Below, piece after piece: positions 1 through 6,718 of a stretch of DNA of 47,840 bases. Source of the stretch: Quinella sp. 1Q5. GTDB taxonomy: Bacteria; Bacillota; Negativicutes; Selenomonadales; Selenomonadaceae. How positions within the stretch are numbered: position 1 is the first letter of the stretch; each line of letters opens with the position of its first letter. A program made the position numbers and the translations under genes. The stretch covers positions 1 to 47,840 of the forward strand of contig JACXWG010000005.1 in NCBI GenBank assembly GCA_014764605.1, read 5' to 3'. The notes under the pieces are model-generated. The model did not search any database. It was not told the origin of the DNA and saw nothing but the letters and a program-made list of their open reading frames with translations.

Positions 1-861
1 CGCGGCTGACGTTTTTTTATTGTCAAGGAGCTTAACGGCGCGAATTTTTTTCAAAGTTCGTATCGCCGACGGGATTTGAGCAAAAATTTCTAGCGTCGCC
101 AAAAAAATCAGCGTCCAAACCGTCAACGCGATTGTATCAGCTACCGCCGCGACTTTCAACAGCATAAAAAAGAATCCTGCCGCGTTCAAAACCCTAAAAG
201 CCGTGTCGAAATTGATTTGCCGCGCAGTTAGCTTGAAATTTTCCGCTCCAAAGTCTTTTGCGGCTTGATTTAGGCGTTTAATCGCGGGTGCAGTGCCAAA
301 TATTTTAAGTTCGTCGCGTCCGTCATTGAAATCTAAAATTTTATCGCGGTAATCGGAATCATCAGCGGCTTTAAGCGCAATCGGTATCAAATTTATAAAA
401 AAAATCGCGGGCAATATCATCGCAAACCATTTCAGCGGCTCGAATAGGAAAAATGTTAGCAAAATCGTGATGATTGCGGCGGTTGATAGCGGCAAAACGA
501 CTCGCGGCAGGAAATCTTTAAGTAAATCGGCTGAAACGGTTAAATTGTGAAGTAAATCGCCTTCGTGAGAGCGTCCAGACTTGAGCGGAAGGATTTTTGC
601 GGCGTTGAGGAAGATTTTTCGCCGTAAATCGTCGAGGAGCTTGAAAATTACCTTGTGCGAGATGAATCTATCGGCATAACGGAGTGCGGCGCGTGAAATT
701 CCTGCCGTTCGGACTAAAGTAATGCCGATTGAGAGCTTGGAAAGGGGCGGATGCAGTGCAGCGGAGGCAATTAGCCACGCTGAAGCCGCCATTAACAGAA
801 TTTCGGCGAGAGCGGCGGCTAAATTCGCTACGATAGCGGGCAAAAAGCGTTTGAAGTCCAT
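1..861 (-). CDS. cydC: CydC-type thiol ABC exporter permease, 5' part (runs off the left edge)
   Basis: First 287 codons of a CydC-like subunit of the CydDC heterodimeric ABC exporter, which in known bacteria exports glutathione/cysteine and supports cytochrome bd assembly. The N-terminus carries the family signature WLIASAALHPPLS followed by GISRAALRYADR and a transmembrane domain with hydrophobic helices near residues 10-35, 125-160 and 235-265. The ATP-binding domain lies outside the window. The ATG at 859-861 is preceded by GGAAGGTGA. The start and leader closely resemble those of ylqF (2657). Gene order implies the partner CydD or the cytochrome bd genes lie elsewhere; they are not visible. 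Family assignment is strong, exported substrate is inferred. Confidence 0.85.
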   Translation of the reverse strand, partial: MDFKRFLPAIVANLAAALAEILLMAASAWLIASAALHPPLSKLSIGITLVRTAGISRAALRYADRFISHKVIFKLLDDLRRKIFLNAAKILPLKSGRSHEGDLLHNLTVSADLLKDFLPRVVLPLSTAAIITILLTFFLFEPLKWFAMILPAIFFINLIPIALKAADDSDYRDKILDFNDGRDELKIFGTAPAIKRLNQAAKDFGAENFKLTARQINFDTAFRVLNAAGFFFMLLKVAAVADTIALTVWTLIFLATLEIFAQIPSAIRTLKKIRAVKLLDNKKTSAA

Positions 862-883
862 AAAATCACCTTCCGAGCGAAAA

Positions 884-910
884 ATTAGCCGCGAGAGTAA
901 AATTTCCTGC
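884..910 (-). promoter_or_regulatory. SigH-like promoter candidate for cydC
   Basis: Minus strand reads GCAGGAAATTT, then TAAT starting 21 bases after the first A of AGGA. This matches the known B. subtilis SigH layout (AGGAWWT with GAAT about 21 bases on) except that the -10 has T instead of G. The same arrangement precedes ylqF. Confidence 0.4.
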
Positions 911-917
911 CAAAAGT

Positions 918-1047
918 GATTTTGGAGCTGTGAAACGGATTTCAGAGCGTTGAAAGTGATTTTGAGCCGTTGAAACTGCTTTTGAAGCTTTGAAAGAGCT
1001 TTTGAGGCTTGAAAACGGTTTTGGAGGCGATTTTGAGGTACAAAACG
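918..1047. repeat. Tandem 20-bp imperfect repeats upstream of cydC
   Basis: Five contiguous 20-bp units (918-937, 938-957, 958-977, 978-997, 998-1017) share the pattern GATTTTGAGCCNTTGAAACN, followed by an 11-bp partial unit (1018-1028) and a 19-bp degenerate unit (1029-1047). The period is not a multiple of three, so this is unlikely to be a coding repeat. It equals about two helical turns, as in arrays of protein-binding iterons. Function unknown. Confidence 0.8.
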
Positions 1048-1048
1048 G

Positions 1049-1184
1049 AAAATCCAGAATATCGGATTTTTCAAAATGGTAAATGGCGTCATTACGCGAA
1101 ATAGCTAAAAAAGCCCCTGCTGAGGGCTTGAGATAAGCTGAAAAATCCAGCATACAGGATTTTTATCCGAAATACCGGATTTTT
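1049..1184. repeat. Three dispersed inverted repeats AAATCC-N8-GGATTT
   Basis: Copies at 1049-1071, 1141-1164 and about 1161-1184 each have ATCC and GGAT arms separated by 8 bases, with flanking A and T runs. Copies two and three abut. The third ends about 10 bp before the -35 box of the mqsRA promoter. They could be operators for mqsRA or cydC, or weak AT-rich terminators. The spacing between two of them and the promoter favours an operator role; this is inference. Confidence 0.7.
1107..1129 (-). terminator. Intrinsic terminator or attenuator in the cydC leader
   Basis: Minus strand has AAGCCC, a 7-base loop and GGGCTT followed by six T. No minus-strand gene ends here (1130-1783 is occupied by plus-strand genes), so if it works it would cut short a leader transcript heading for cydC, or stop antisense transcription from mqsRA. 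Confidence 0.55.
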
Positions 1185-1194
1185 CCACTTCGAT

Positions 1195-1222
1195 TGACGG
1201 CTGAAAATTTTTTTGCTAAAAT
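1195..1222 (+). promoter_or_regulatory. SigA-type promoter of mqsRA
   Basis: TTGACG (1195-1200), 16-bp spacer, TAAAAT (1217-1222). The predicted start lies near 1229, only about a dozen bases ahead of the mqsR ATG, so the leader is very short. An inverted repeat ends just upstream at 1184. Confidence 0.65.
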
Positions 1223-1241
1223 CGAGTTCGGAGATGATTTT

Positions 1242-1532
1242 ATGGATAAATTTAATCCTAGTTACAGCTTAGCGGAATTTAAATCATCAAATTATTCGAT
1301 TACGCGGACGGCAATCAGAAATGCTCAAGAATTAGGCTTTTACGAATCGGATATTCGGCAAATAATATCAACAATGGAGCTAAAACACTTTTATAAATCG
1401 ATGACCTCATATGCAAATCATAAAATTTGGCAAGATGTGTATCATTTACCCTTTGGAGACTTGATTTTGTACGTAAAATTTACTAAAGATGTCCTTTCAG
1501 AGTTTACATTGCTATCATTTAAGGAGAAATGA
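1242..1532 (+). CDS. mqsR: MqsR-family mRNA interferase toxin
   Basis: A 96-residue protein matching E. coli MqsR (98 aa) across its most conserved stretch, HFYKSMTSYANHKIWQDVY, and ending LLSFKEK as E. coli MqsR ends VSFKEK. Known MqsR is a RelE-fold ribosome-independent RNase cutting mainly at GCU. The ATG at 1242 is preceded by GGAG (1230-1233); an upstream in-frame TTG at 1194 overlaps the promoter and is rejected. The toxin precedes its antitoxin, as in E. coli, and its stop overlaps the antitoxin start region. Local base composition is more AT-rich than in the flanking housekeeping genes, consistent with acquisition by transfer. Confidence 0.92.
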   Translation: MDKFNPSYSLAEFKSSNYSITRTAIRNAQELGFYESDIRQIISTMELKHFYKSMTSYANHKIWQDVYHLPFGDLILYVKFTKDVLSEFTLLSFKEK

Positions 1533-1534
1533 GT

Positions 1535-1783
1535 ATGGAAACACGAATCCACCCCGAAACAGGAGAAATGTTGATTAGAGACGTTCGACCGGTAGAATTT
1601 TCTTATAAAGGCGAAAGAATAACGGTAGATATGCCTGGTTGGTATCCTGCAAAAGGCGATGACGGGATTTTCACGCATGAAGATATGAAAGTATCAGACC
1701 AAGCGTTAAAAATCTTAAAATCGCGGCACGAAATTAATACAGGAGAACATACGGTAGAATTCAGCGAAAAATATTTAATCTGA
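1535..1783 (+). CDS. Short MqsA-like antitoxin without zinc ligands or HTH domain
   Basis: 82 residues (84 if the ATG at 1529, overlapping the mqsR stop, is used). The ATG at 1535 has the better spacing (8 nt) from AAGGAG. Sequence follows the MqsA N-terminal toxin-binding domain: a GEM(L/V) segment, a FSYKGERITV strand pair, then PGWY where E. coli MqsA has GLYC, and a helix starting EDMKVSDQALKIL. E. coli MqsA uses four cysteines (CPVC and CVHC) for zinc; this protein has no cysteine. The C-terminal Xre-like HTH that lets MqsA repress its operon is absent: the gene stops at the terminator. It should bind toxin but cannot be expected to bind DNA the usual way. Confidence 0.75.
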   Translation: METRIHPETGEMLIRDVRPVEFSYKGERITVDMPGWYPAKGDDGIFTHEDMKVSDQALKILKSRHEINTGEHTVEFSEKYLI

Positions 1784-1785
1784 TA

Positions 1786-1819
1786 AAAAAAGCCCTTCGG
1801 CGAAATGTCGGAGGGTTTT
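1786..1819. terminator. Bidirectional terminator between mqsA and ylqF
   Basis: CCCTTCGGC and GTCGGAGGG pair (with GU pairs) around a short loop, with an A run before and a T run after, so it can serve both convergent genes. Confidence 0.85.
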
Positions 1820-1820
1820 T

Positions 1821-2657
1821 TTAATCTAGGAAGACTTTTCCGAGTTTACCGGCGCGGAAATCGGTTAAAATCAATTTCAAAGCCTTATCGGTGTCGAGGA
1901 CGCCGCCTTTTTTAATGCAACCGCGTTTGAGAGCGATTTTATTTAAAAGTTCGTGCCCGTCAGTCGAAATTTCGATTTTATAGCGTTCGATTAAGCCGTT
2001 AGGGAATTTTTCGGATAAAGTCTCCAAAAGTTTGCAAACGGTGGGTTCGAGGTCGTGAATTTCATCGTTGATAGCATAAATCCACGATAATTTAAGTGCC
2101 ACGTCAGGATTATCGAACTTGGGATATAAAATGCCGGGCATATCGAGCAAATCAAGCCCGTCAGCGATTTTAATCCACTGTTTAGCGCGAGTGACGCCGG
2201 GTTTATTCTCAATTTTAGTGTGATTCATGCCGGCGAGGCGATTAATCAGGGAAGATTTGCCGACATTAGGGATACCGACAATCATAACGCGAGCAGAACG
2301 GGGTTTTGCGCCGTGTTTAGTCAATTTGTGCGTCTTAGATTGTGCGAGGGACTTTGCAAGCGCGATTAGCTGTTTAATTCCGGAACCTTTGACGGAATCG
2401 ACAGCGACGGCGGGAAAATTATTATCGCGGAAGATTTTAAGGGAATTTTCGACGTTAGCGGCGAGGTCAGCCTTATTTAGGACGATTAATCGGGGTTTGT
2501 CGCCGATAATTTCTTGAAGCATAGGATTTTGACTGCTGATAGGTATTCGAGCGTCCAAAAGTTCAATCACGAGGTCGACGAGCGATAAATTTTCGATTAT
2601 GAGGCGTTTAGCCTTCTGCATGTGCCCTGGGAACCAATTCAGATTAGAATTTTGCAT
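1821..2657 (-). CDS. ylqF: Ribosome biogenesis GTPase YlqF/RbgA
   Basis: 278-residue circularly permuted GTPase needed in Bacillus for late 50S subunit maturation. The motif order is permuted: G4 (LNKADL) comes first, then G1 (GIPNVGKSS) and G3 (DMPG). The N-terminus contains the family WFPGHMQKAKR motif and DARIP. The ATG at 2655-2657 follows GGAAGGTGA; an upstream in-frame GTG would lie inside that Shine-Dalgarno sequence. It is separated from comEA by a terminator and has its own SigH-like promoter candidate, so it is probably its own unit. Length is normal for the family. Confidence 0.95.
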   Translation of the reverse strand: MQNSNLNWFPGHMQKAKRLIIENLSLVDLVIELLDARIPISSQNPMLQEIIGDKPRLIVLNKADLAANVENSLKIFRDNNFPAVAVDSVKGSGIKQLIALAKSLAQSKTHKLTKHGAKPRSARVMIVGIPNVGKSSLINRLAGMNHTKIENKPGVTRAKQWIKIADGLDLLDMPGILYPKFDNPDVALKLSWIYAINDEIHDLEPTVCKLLETLSEKFPNGLIERYKIEISTDGHELLNKIALKRGCIKKGGVLDTDKALKLILTDFRAGKLGKVFLD

Positions 2658-2680
2658 AAAAATCACCTTCCGAACGAAAT

Positions 2681-2707
2681 GTTATCCGTGAATAAAAATT
2701 TTCCTGC
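2681..2707 (-). promoter_or_regulatory. SigH-like promoter candidate for ylqF
   Basis: Minus strand GCAGGAAAATTT with TAAC starting 21 bases after the A of AGGA. About three quarters of the roughly 53-nt leader is identical to the cydC leader, including the GGAAGGTGATTTT ribosome-binding region. The -10 is a poor match, so this is tentative. Confidence 0.3.
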
Positions 2708-2714
2708 CGCGCAC

Positions 2715-2738
2715 AAAAAATCCCCCTACGCGGGGGAA
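2715..2738 (-). terminator. Terminator after comEA
   Basis: Minus strand TCCCCC-GCGTA-GGGGGA followed by six T; ends the GT2-serA-comEA operon. Confidence 0.9.
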
Positions 2739-2742
2739 AAGT

Positions 2743-3291
2743 TTAAGTAGTGATTTTATCTTTGAAGGCGGCAAACTTTTTGTCGCCGATGCCGCGAACG
2801 TTTTTAATCTCGTCGATTGACTTAAACGCGCCGTTTTGTTCGCGGTATTCGATAATGCGTTGTGCGAGGGCAGGACCAATGCCTTTAAGGGTCTCCAGTT
2901 GTTCGGCGTTGGCGGTGTTTATGTTGACTAAGTCGCTTGACGCGGAGGCAGAAAAACTTTGCGCTTGCAATGAAATTTCTTTAGTGGGAATATGAATATG
3001 CTGACCGTCCGTGAGCGGCTCGGCTAGGTTGATAGCTTCAGTGTCAGCCAAATCAGTTAAGCCGCCTGCTTTATTCACGGCGTCGACGAAATGCAAGTTG
3101 CCGTTGTCCTCAAGCTCGACGACGGAAATATTTTTTACTTGCCCCGAAACGTACACGCTAACTTTTTTGACGGGCGGGGGCGGAGGTTCAAGCGGCGGAG
3201 TGTCGTCTTCGCTGAGTCCGATTAGAAACAAAATCGCAAGCACTGCTAACGACGCAATCCCGAACCCGATTAAAAATTTCTTCTTAATCAT
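2743..3291 (-). CDS. comEA: ComEA-like DNA-binding competence protein
   Basis: 182 residues. One membrane anchor near residues 7-25, a proline-rich linker (PPLEPPPPP), an SLBB domain (about residues 43-100) starting VSVYVSGQVKN, and a C-terminal double helix-hairpin-helix with the ComEA signature NINTANAEQLETLKGIG and a second VRGIGDKK turn. Known ComEA binds incoming double-stranded DNA outside the membrane during transformation. The start overlaps the serA stop by 8 nt, so translation is probably coupled. No comEC is seen nearby; pairing with serA is unusual. Confidence 0.9.
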   Translation of the reverse strand: MIKKKFLIGFGIASLAVLAILFLIGLSEDDTPPLEPPPPPVKKVSVYVSGQVKNISVVELEDNGNLHFVDAVNKAGGLTDLADTEAINLAEPLTDGQHIHIPTKEISLQAQSFSASASSDLVNINTANAEQLETLKGIGPALAQRIIEYREQNGAFKSIDEIKNVRGIGDKKFAAFKDKITT

Positions 3292-4861
3292 CGTAAGCGA
3301 CGGGCGTCACGTCGAAAATCGGCTCAAGGGATTTCATATCGTCGAGGACGTGTTGAGTAATCGGATTGTCGACTGTCAGAACCATAAGGCTTGTCCCTTC
3401 AATCGGGGTTTTGCCGACGTTCATGCCCGAAATATTCACGCCGTGTTTGGCAAGCAGAGTTCCGACCAAACCAATGACGCCGGGGCGATTGATATGCGGG
3501 CAGATCAAAATCCTTGCGTGCGGGTCGACGTCGACGCGGAAACCGTTAATCTCGACGATACGTCCTTCATTGCCGAAAAGCGTACCCGTTACAATGTTTC
3601 CGTTCGCCGAGACCGTTACGAGGTTTGCAAAGTCGCGGGCAATACTCGATTTGATTTCGGAAAGGTGAATGCCCCGTTCCGCCGCTAAAATGTTTGCGTT
3701 GACGAGATTGACGTTGTTATCAAGGGCGGCAGTCAGCATACCCTTAAGCACGGCGGTAGAGATAAGGCTTGAGTTCATGTCGGCAATCTTGCCGTTGACT
3801 TTGACTTGCACGCTTGAGATTGGCTCCTTGCTCATGCCGGTAATCGTTCTGCCGAGACGTTCGCCCAAGTCGAGATAAGGCGCGAGCTTTTCTAGGACGT
3901 GGCTTGGGATATGCGGAAGGTTTACGGCGGTTGCGACGGGTCGATTGTTCAGCGCGTCGATAATCCCCTTAGCAACGTCAACTGACACTCCGATTTGCGC
4001 TTCGACGGTCGAGGCTCCTAGGTGCGGCGTCAAGATTATGTTTGGAAGAGTTCTAAGCGGCGAGTCTTCAGCAAGTGGTTCGTTCTCGAATACGTCGACT
4101 GCCGCGCCCGCGATAATCTTTTCCGTCAAAGCCGTCGCGAGGTCGCCTTCGTTAATGATTCCGCCGCGTGCACAGTTAATCAGTCGTACAGTCGGTTTCA
4201 TGATACGCATTTGCTTAAGGGAAATCATATCGCGAGTTGAATTGGTCAGCGGCATGTGGACTGTTATAAAGTCAGCACGGCGGAAGAGGTCATCAAGCTC
4301 AAGGAGAGTGACGCCCAACGACTTAGCACGCTCAGCACTGATGAACGGGTCGTAGGCTACAACGTTCATGTCGAAGGATTGCGCACGCTTAGCGACGCCC
4401 GCCCCAATTTTGCCCAGCCCGATAATCGCAAGCGTTTTATTCCTTAGCTCCACGCCGAGGAATTTTTTTCTATCCCAACCGCCCGTGTGCATTGTCTGAT
4501 TGGCTTGGGGAATGTTGCGGCTGACGGCTAACATCATAGCAAAGGTATGCTCGGTGGCGGCTATCGTGTTGCCGTCGGGCGAGTTGATAACGATGATTCC
4601 GCGTTCAGTAGCCGCCTGCACGTCGATATTGTCCACACCGACGCCCGCCCGCCCAATGATTTTAAGATTGGTGGCGCGTTCCAAGACATCAGCTGTAACC
4701 TTAGAGGCACTGCGGACAATCAAAGCGTCGAACTTCGGAATGACTTCTAAAAGCTCTTCATGCGAAATCTTATCGCGGACTTCGACGGAGAAATTTTTCT
4801 TAAGCAGTTCGATACCCTCGTTGGCAATGCCGTCCGCCGCCAAAATGTTAAACGTGTTCAT
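3284..4861 (-). CDS. serA: D-3-phosphoglycerate dehydrogenase
   Basis: 525 residues, the long SerA form. Oxidises 3-phosphoglycerate with NAD+, the first step of serine synthesis. An N-terminal substrate domain has RSASKVT and GRAGVGVDNID, the Rossmann motif GLGKIGAG, HMPLTNSTR and the catalytic GGIINE region, then an intervening domain and a C-terminal ACT domain (HINRPGVIGLVGTLLAKHG) that senses serine in related enzymes. It begins 5 nt after the stop of the upstream glycosyltransferase and overlaps comEA, giving a three-gene operon. No serC is adjacent. Confidence 0.96.
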   Translation of the reverse strand: MNTFNILAADGIANEGIELLKKNFSVEVRDKISHEELLEVIPKFDALIVRSASKVTADVLERATNLKIIGRAGVGVDNIDVQAATERGIIVINSPDGNTIAATEHTFAMMLAVSRNIPQANQTMHTGGWDRKKFLGVELRNKTLAIIGLGKIGAGVAKRAQSFDMNVVAYDPFISAERAKSLGVTLLELDDLFRRADFITVHMPLTNSTRDMISLKQMRIMKPTVRLINCARGGIINEGDLATALTEKIIAGAAVDVFENEPLAEDSPLRTLPNIILTPHLGASTVEAQIGVSVDVAKGIIDALNNRPVATAVNLPHIPSHVLEKLAPYLDLGERLGRTITGMSKEPISSVQVKVNGKIADMNSSLISTAVLKGMLTAALDNNVNLVNANILAAERGIHLSEIKSSIARDFANLVTVSANGNIVTGTLFGNEGRIVEINGFRVDVDPHARILICPHINRPGVIGLVGTLLAKHGVNISGMNVGKTPIEGTSLMVLTVDNPITQHVLDDMKSLEPIFDVTPVAYDD

Positions 4862-4866
4862 GTGAA

Positions 4867-5856
4867 TCAGTCTCCTTTAATCGTATTGCGTTCAATCGGT
4901 TGAAGTTGCGGTTTATAAATCATTCGCTTGCCGTCAATCTCGTCGACAAGGTAAATTGGTCGGTGTTTGGTCTCGTGGAAGATTTGCCCGATGTACTCGC
5001 CGATAATCCCCAGCGATAAAATTTGTATTCCGCCGAGGAAAAGCATTACCGTTATCAACGTCGGGTAGCCCGCCACGGGGTCGCCGTAAAGCAAAGCCAT
5101 TGTCAAGACGAACAGCATATAAGCCATTGCCCCGAACGAAATCATCACGCCTAGGAACGTCATCAATCTAAGTGGCGCGGTCGTAAAGGAGGTCATGCCC
5201 TTCATCGCCAGATTGAACAGCGCGAAGTAATTCCACGTCGTAGCCCCGGCGGCTCGCGGCTGAACTTCAAAGGGAATTTCCTTCTTGCGATAGCCGACCC
5301 ATGTAAACAAACCTTTCGTGAAGCGTTGGTTCTCGCGCATGAGCTTTAACGCCTCAATGCATCTTCTGTCTAGCAAGCGGAAGTCGCCGACGTCGCGTTG
5401 CATTTCGTAAGACGTGCTGAATTTTTTCATGACGGCGTAGAAGAGATTCGCGCAACTCCGCTTAAGCCACGTCTCGCCCGCCCGGTCAATCCTCTTGCCG
5501 CAAACATCATCATAGCCCGCCCGCCACCATTTAACCATTTCGGCGATAGAGCTCGGCGGGTGTTGCAAGTCGGCGTCCATGATAATCACGGCGTCGCCCG
5601 TGGCGTAGTCAATGCCCGCCATCATAGCCGATTCCTTGCCAAAATTCCTCGACAGGCTGATATAAGTTACGTCGTCATGAGCGGCGGACAGTGCCCTTAG
5701 CTTATCTAAAGTCTCGTCGCGGCTCCCGTCGTTCACGAAGACATAATCAAAGCGACAATCGTCAATCTTGGCGACGTGCTCTTGCACCGCCGGATAAAAC
5801 AGGTCGATAACTTCCGCCTCGTTGTAGCAGGGTACGATAATTGTAATCTTGTCCAT
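4867..5856 (-). CDS. GT2 polyprenyl-phosphate glycosyltransferase (GtrB/ArnC-like)
   Basis: 329 residues. The GT-A domain begins at once (ITIIVPCYNEAEVI), with NDGSRDET, MDADLQHPP (catalytic DxD region) and a conserved DVGDFRLLDRR segment; two C-terminal transmembrane helices lie near residues 235-260 and 270-295. Family members move a sugar from a nucleotide donor to undecaprenyl phosphate for cell-surface decoration. The ATG at 5854-5856 follows GGAGAAG; a much longer upstream extension of the frame lacks homology and is the antisense of larE, so it is rejected. First gene of an operon with serA and comEA. Sugar unknown. Confidence 0.9.
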   Translation of the reverse strand: MDKITIIVPCYNEAEVIDLFYPAVQEHVAKIDDCRFDYVFVNDGSRDETLDKLRALSAAHDDVTYISLSRNFGKESAMMAGIDYATGDAVIIMDADLQHPPSSIAEMVKWWRAGYDDVCGKRIDRAGETWLKRSCANLFYAVMKKFSTSYEMQRDVGDFRLLDRRCIEALKLMRENQRFTKGLFTWVGYRKKEIPFEVQPRAAGATTWNYFALFNLAMKGMTSFTTAPLRLMTFLGVMISFGAMAYMLFVLTMALLYGDPVAGYPTLITVMLFLGGIQILSLGIIGEYIGQIFHETKHRPIYLVDEIDGKRMIYKPQLQPIERNTIKGD

Positions 5857-5887
5857 AATTTCTTCTCCGTGATAGAATAACGCCGTA

Positions 5888-5916
5888 AGTTTAATAGAAA
5901 GGAAAAATTTTGTAAA
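5888..5916 (-). promoter_or_regulatory. SigA-type promoter of GT2-serA-comEA
   Basis: Minus strand TTTACA (5911-5916), 17-bp spacer, TAAACT (5888-5893), about 30 bp upstream of the glycosyltransferase start. Confidence 0.6.
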
Positions 5917-5929
5917 GGCGGGCTTAGAC

Positions 5930-6718
5930 ATGAACAAACTAGAGAGCTTGAAAGAAAATCTTCGCGGGCTTGGAAGTGTGGCAGTTGCGTATTCGGGCGG
6001 AGTCGATTCTACTTTACTGCTAAAGGTTGCGCATGACCTGTTAGGCGATAAAGTCCTTACGTTGACGGCGGATAGTTGTTTTATCCCACGCAGAGAATTG
6101 GACGCGGCGATAAAGTTTTGCGCGAACGCGGGCATTAAGCAAATCATCTTCAAAGCGGACGTGATGAACGTCGCTGGCGTCAAAGACAACCCGATTGATC
6201 GATGCTACCTTTGCAAGCGTGCATTGTTTGAAAACTTCTTGCGCCTCGCCGAGGACAGAACTTTGATTGAAGGCTCGAACATGGACGACGCAAGCGATTA
6301 CAGACCAGGGGCGCGGGCATTGGTCGAACTCAAAATAAAAAGTCCGCTCCGAGAGGTCAAACTCTACAAAGCGGAAATACGTGAACTATCTAAAGAACTG
6401 AACTTGCCGACGTGGGATAAACCGTCTATGGCGTGCCTTGCGTCGCGTTTCGTTTACGGCGAATCTTTGACGCTTGAACGGCTTGCAATGGTCGAGGTGG
6501 CGGAAGCCTTTTTATCGGACGCGGGCTTTAGTCAGTTGCGGGTGCGTGTGCATGATAAACTTGCGCGTCTTGAAGTTCCGCCCGAAGATTTTCCACGGCT
6601 AATGGAGTTGCGAGCCTCAATCGTCGATAAGCTTAAGGATTTGGGCTTCGCTTATGTCACGTTAGACTTGCAAGGCTATCGCGTCGGCTCTATGAACGAA
6701 TCACTTAAGCTTTCTTAA
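5930..6718 (+). CDS. larE: ATP-dependent sacrificial sulfur transferase LarE
   Basis: 262 residues. LarE adenylates and sulfurates the pyridinium precursor of the nickel-pincer cofactor of lactate racemase, giving up the sulfur of its own cysteine in the well-studied Lactobacillus enzyme. Visible are the PP-loop SGGVDS (22-27), RCYLCKRALF and WDKPSMACLASR, where Cys169 corresponds to the sacrificial cysteine. LarA, LarB and LarC are not in the window, so the target enzyme may be encoded elsewhere. The Shine-Dalgarno is weak. The 3' end overlaps the convergent MBL gene by 14 bp. A divergent promoter candidate is TTGTCC-18-TAGAAT at 5849-5878. Confidence 0.92.
   Translation: MNKLESLKENLRGLGSVAVAYSGGVDSTLLLKVAHDLLGDKVLTLTADSCFIPRRELDAAIKFCANAGIKQIIFKADVMNVAGVKDNPIDRCYLCKRALFENFLRLAEDRTLIEGSNMDDASDYRPGARALVELKIKSPLREVKLYKAEIRELSKELNLPTWDKPSMACLASRFVYGESLTLERLAMVEVAEAFLSDAGFSQLRVRVHDKLARLEVPPEDFPRLMELRASIVDKLKDLGFAYVTLDLQGYRVGSMNESLKLS

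Noticed and set aside
866-1153. A 95-codon minus-strand frame across the repeat region ahead of cydC
   Set aside because: No ribosome site at its start, it runs through the 20-bp repeats out of phase with codons, and it covers a terminator; most likely chance.
1141-1184. Palindromes near mqsRA as ordinary terminators
   Set aside because: AT-rich arms and tandem placement just before a promoter make an operator role at least as likely, so they are listed as repeats.
3011-3688. Long plus-strand frames opposite serA and comEA
   Set aside because: Shadow frames of well-supported minus-strand genes, without family similarity or ribosome sites.
5857-6189. A 110-residue N-terminal extension of the GT2 gene
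   Set aside because: It is antisense to larE, shows no homology, and a good Shine-Dalgarno stands at the ATG of 5856.
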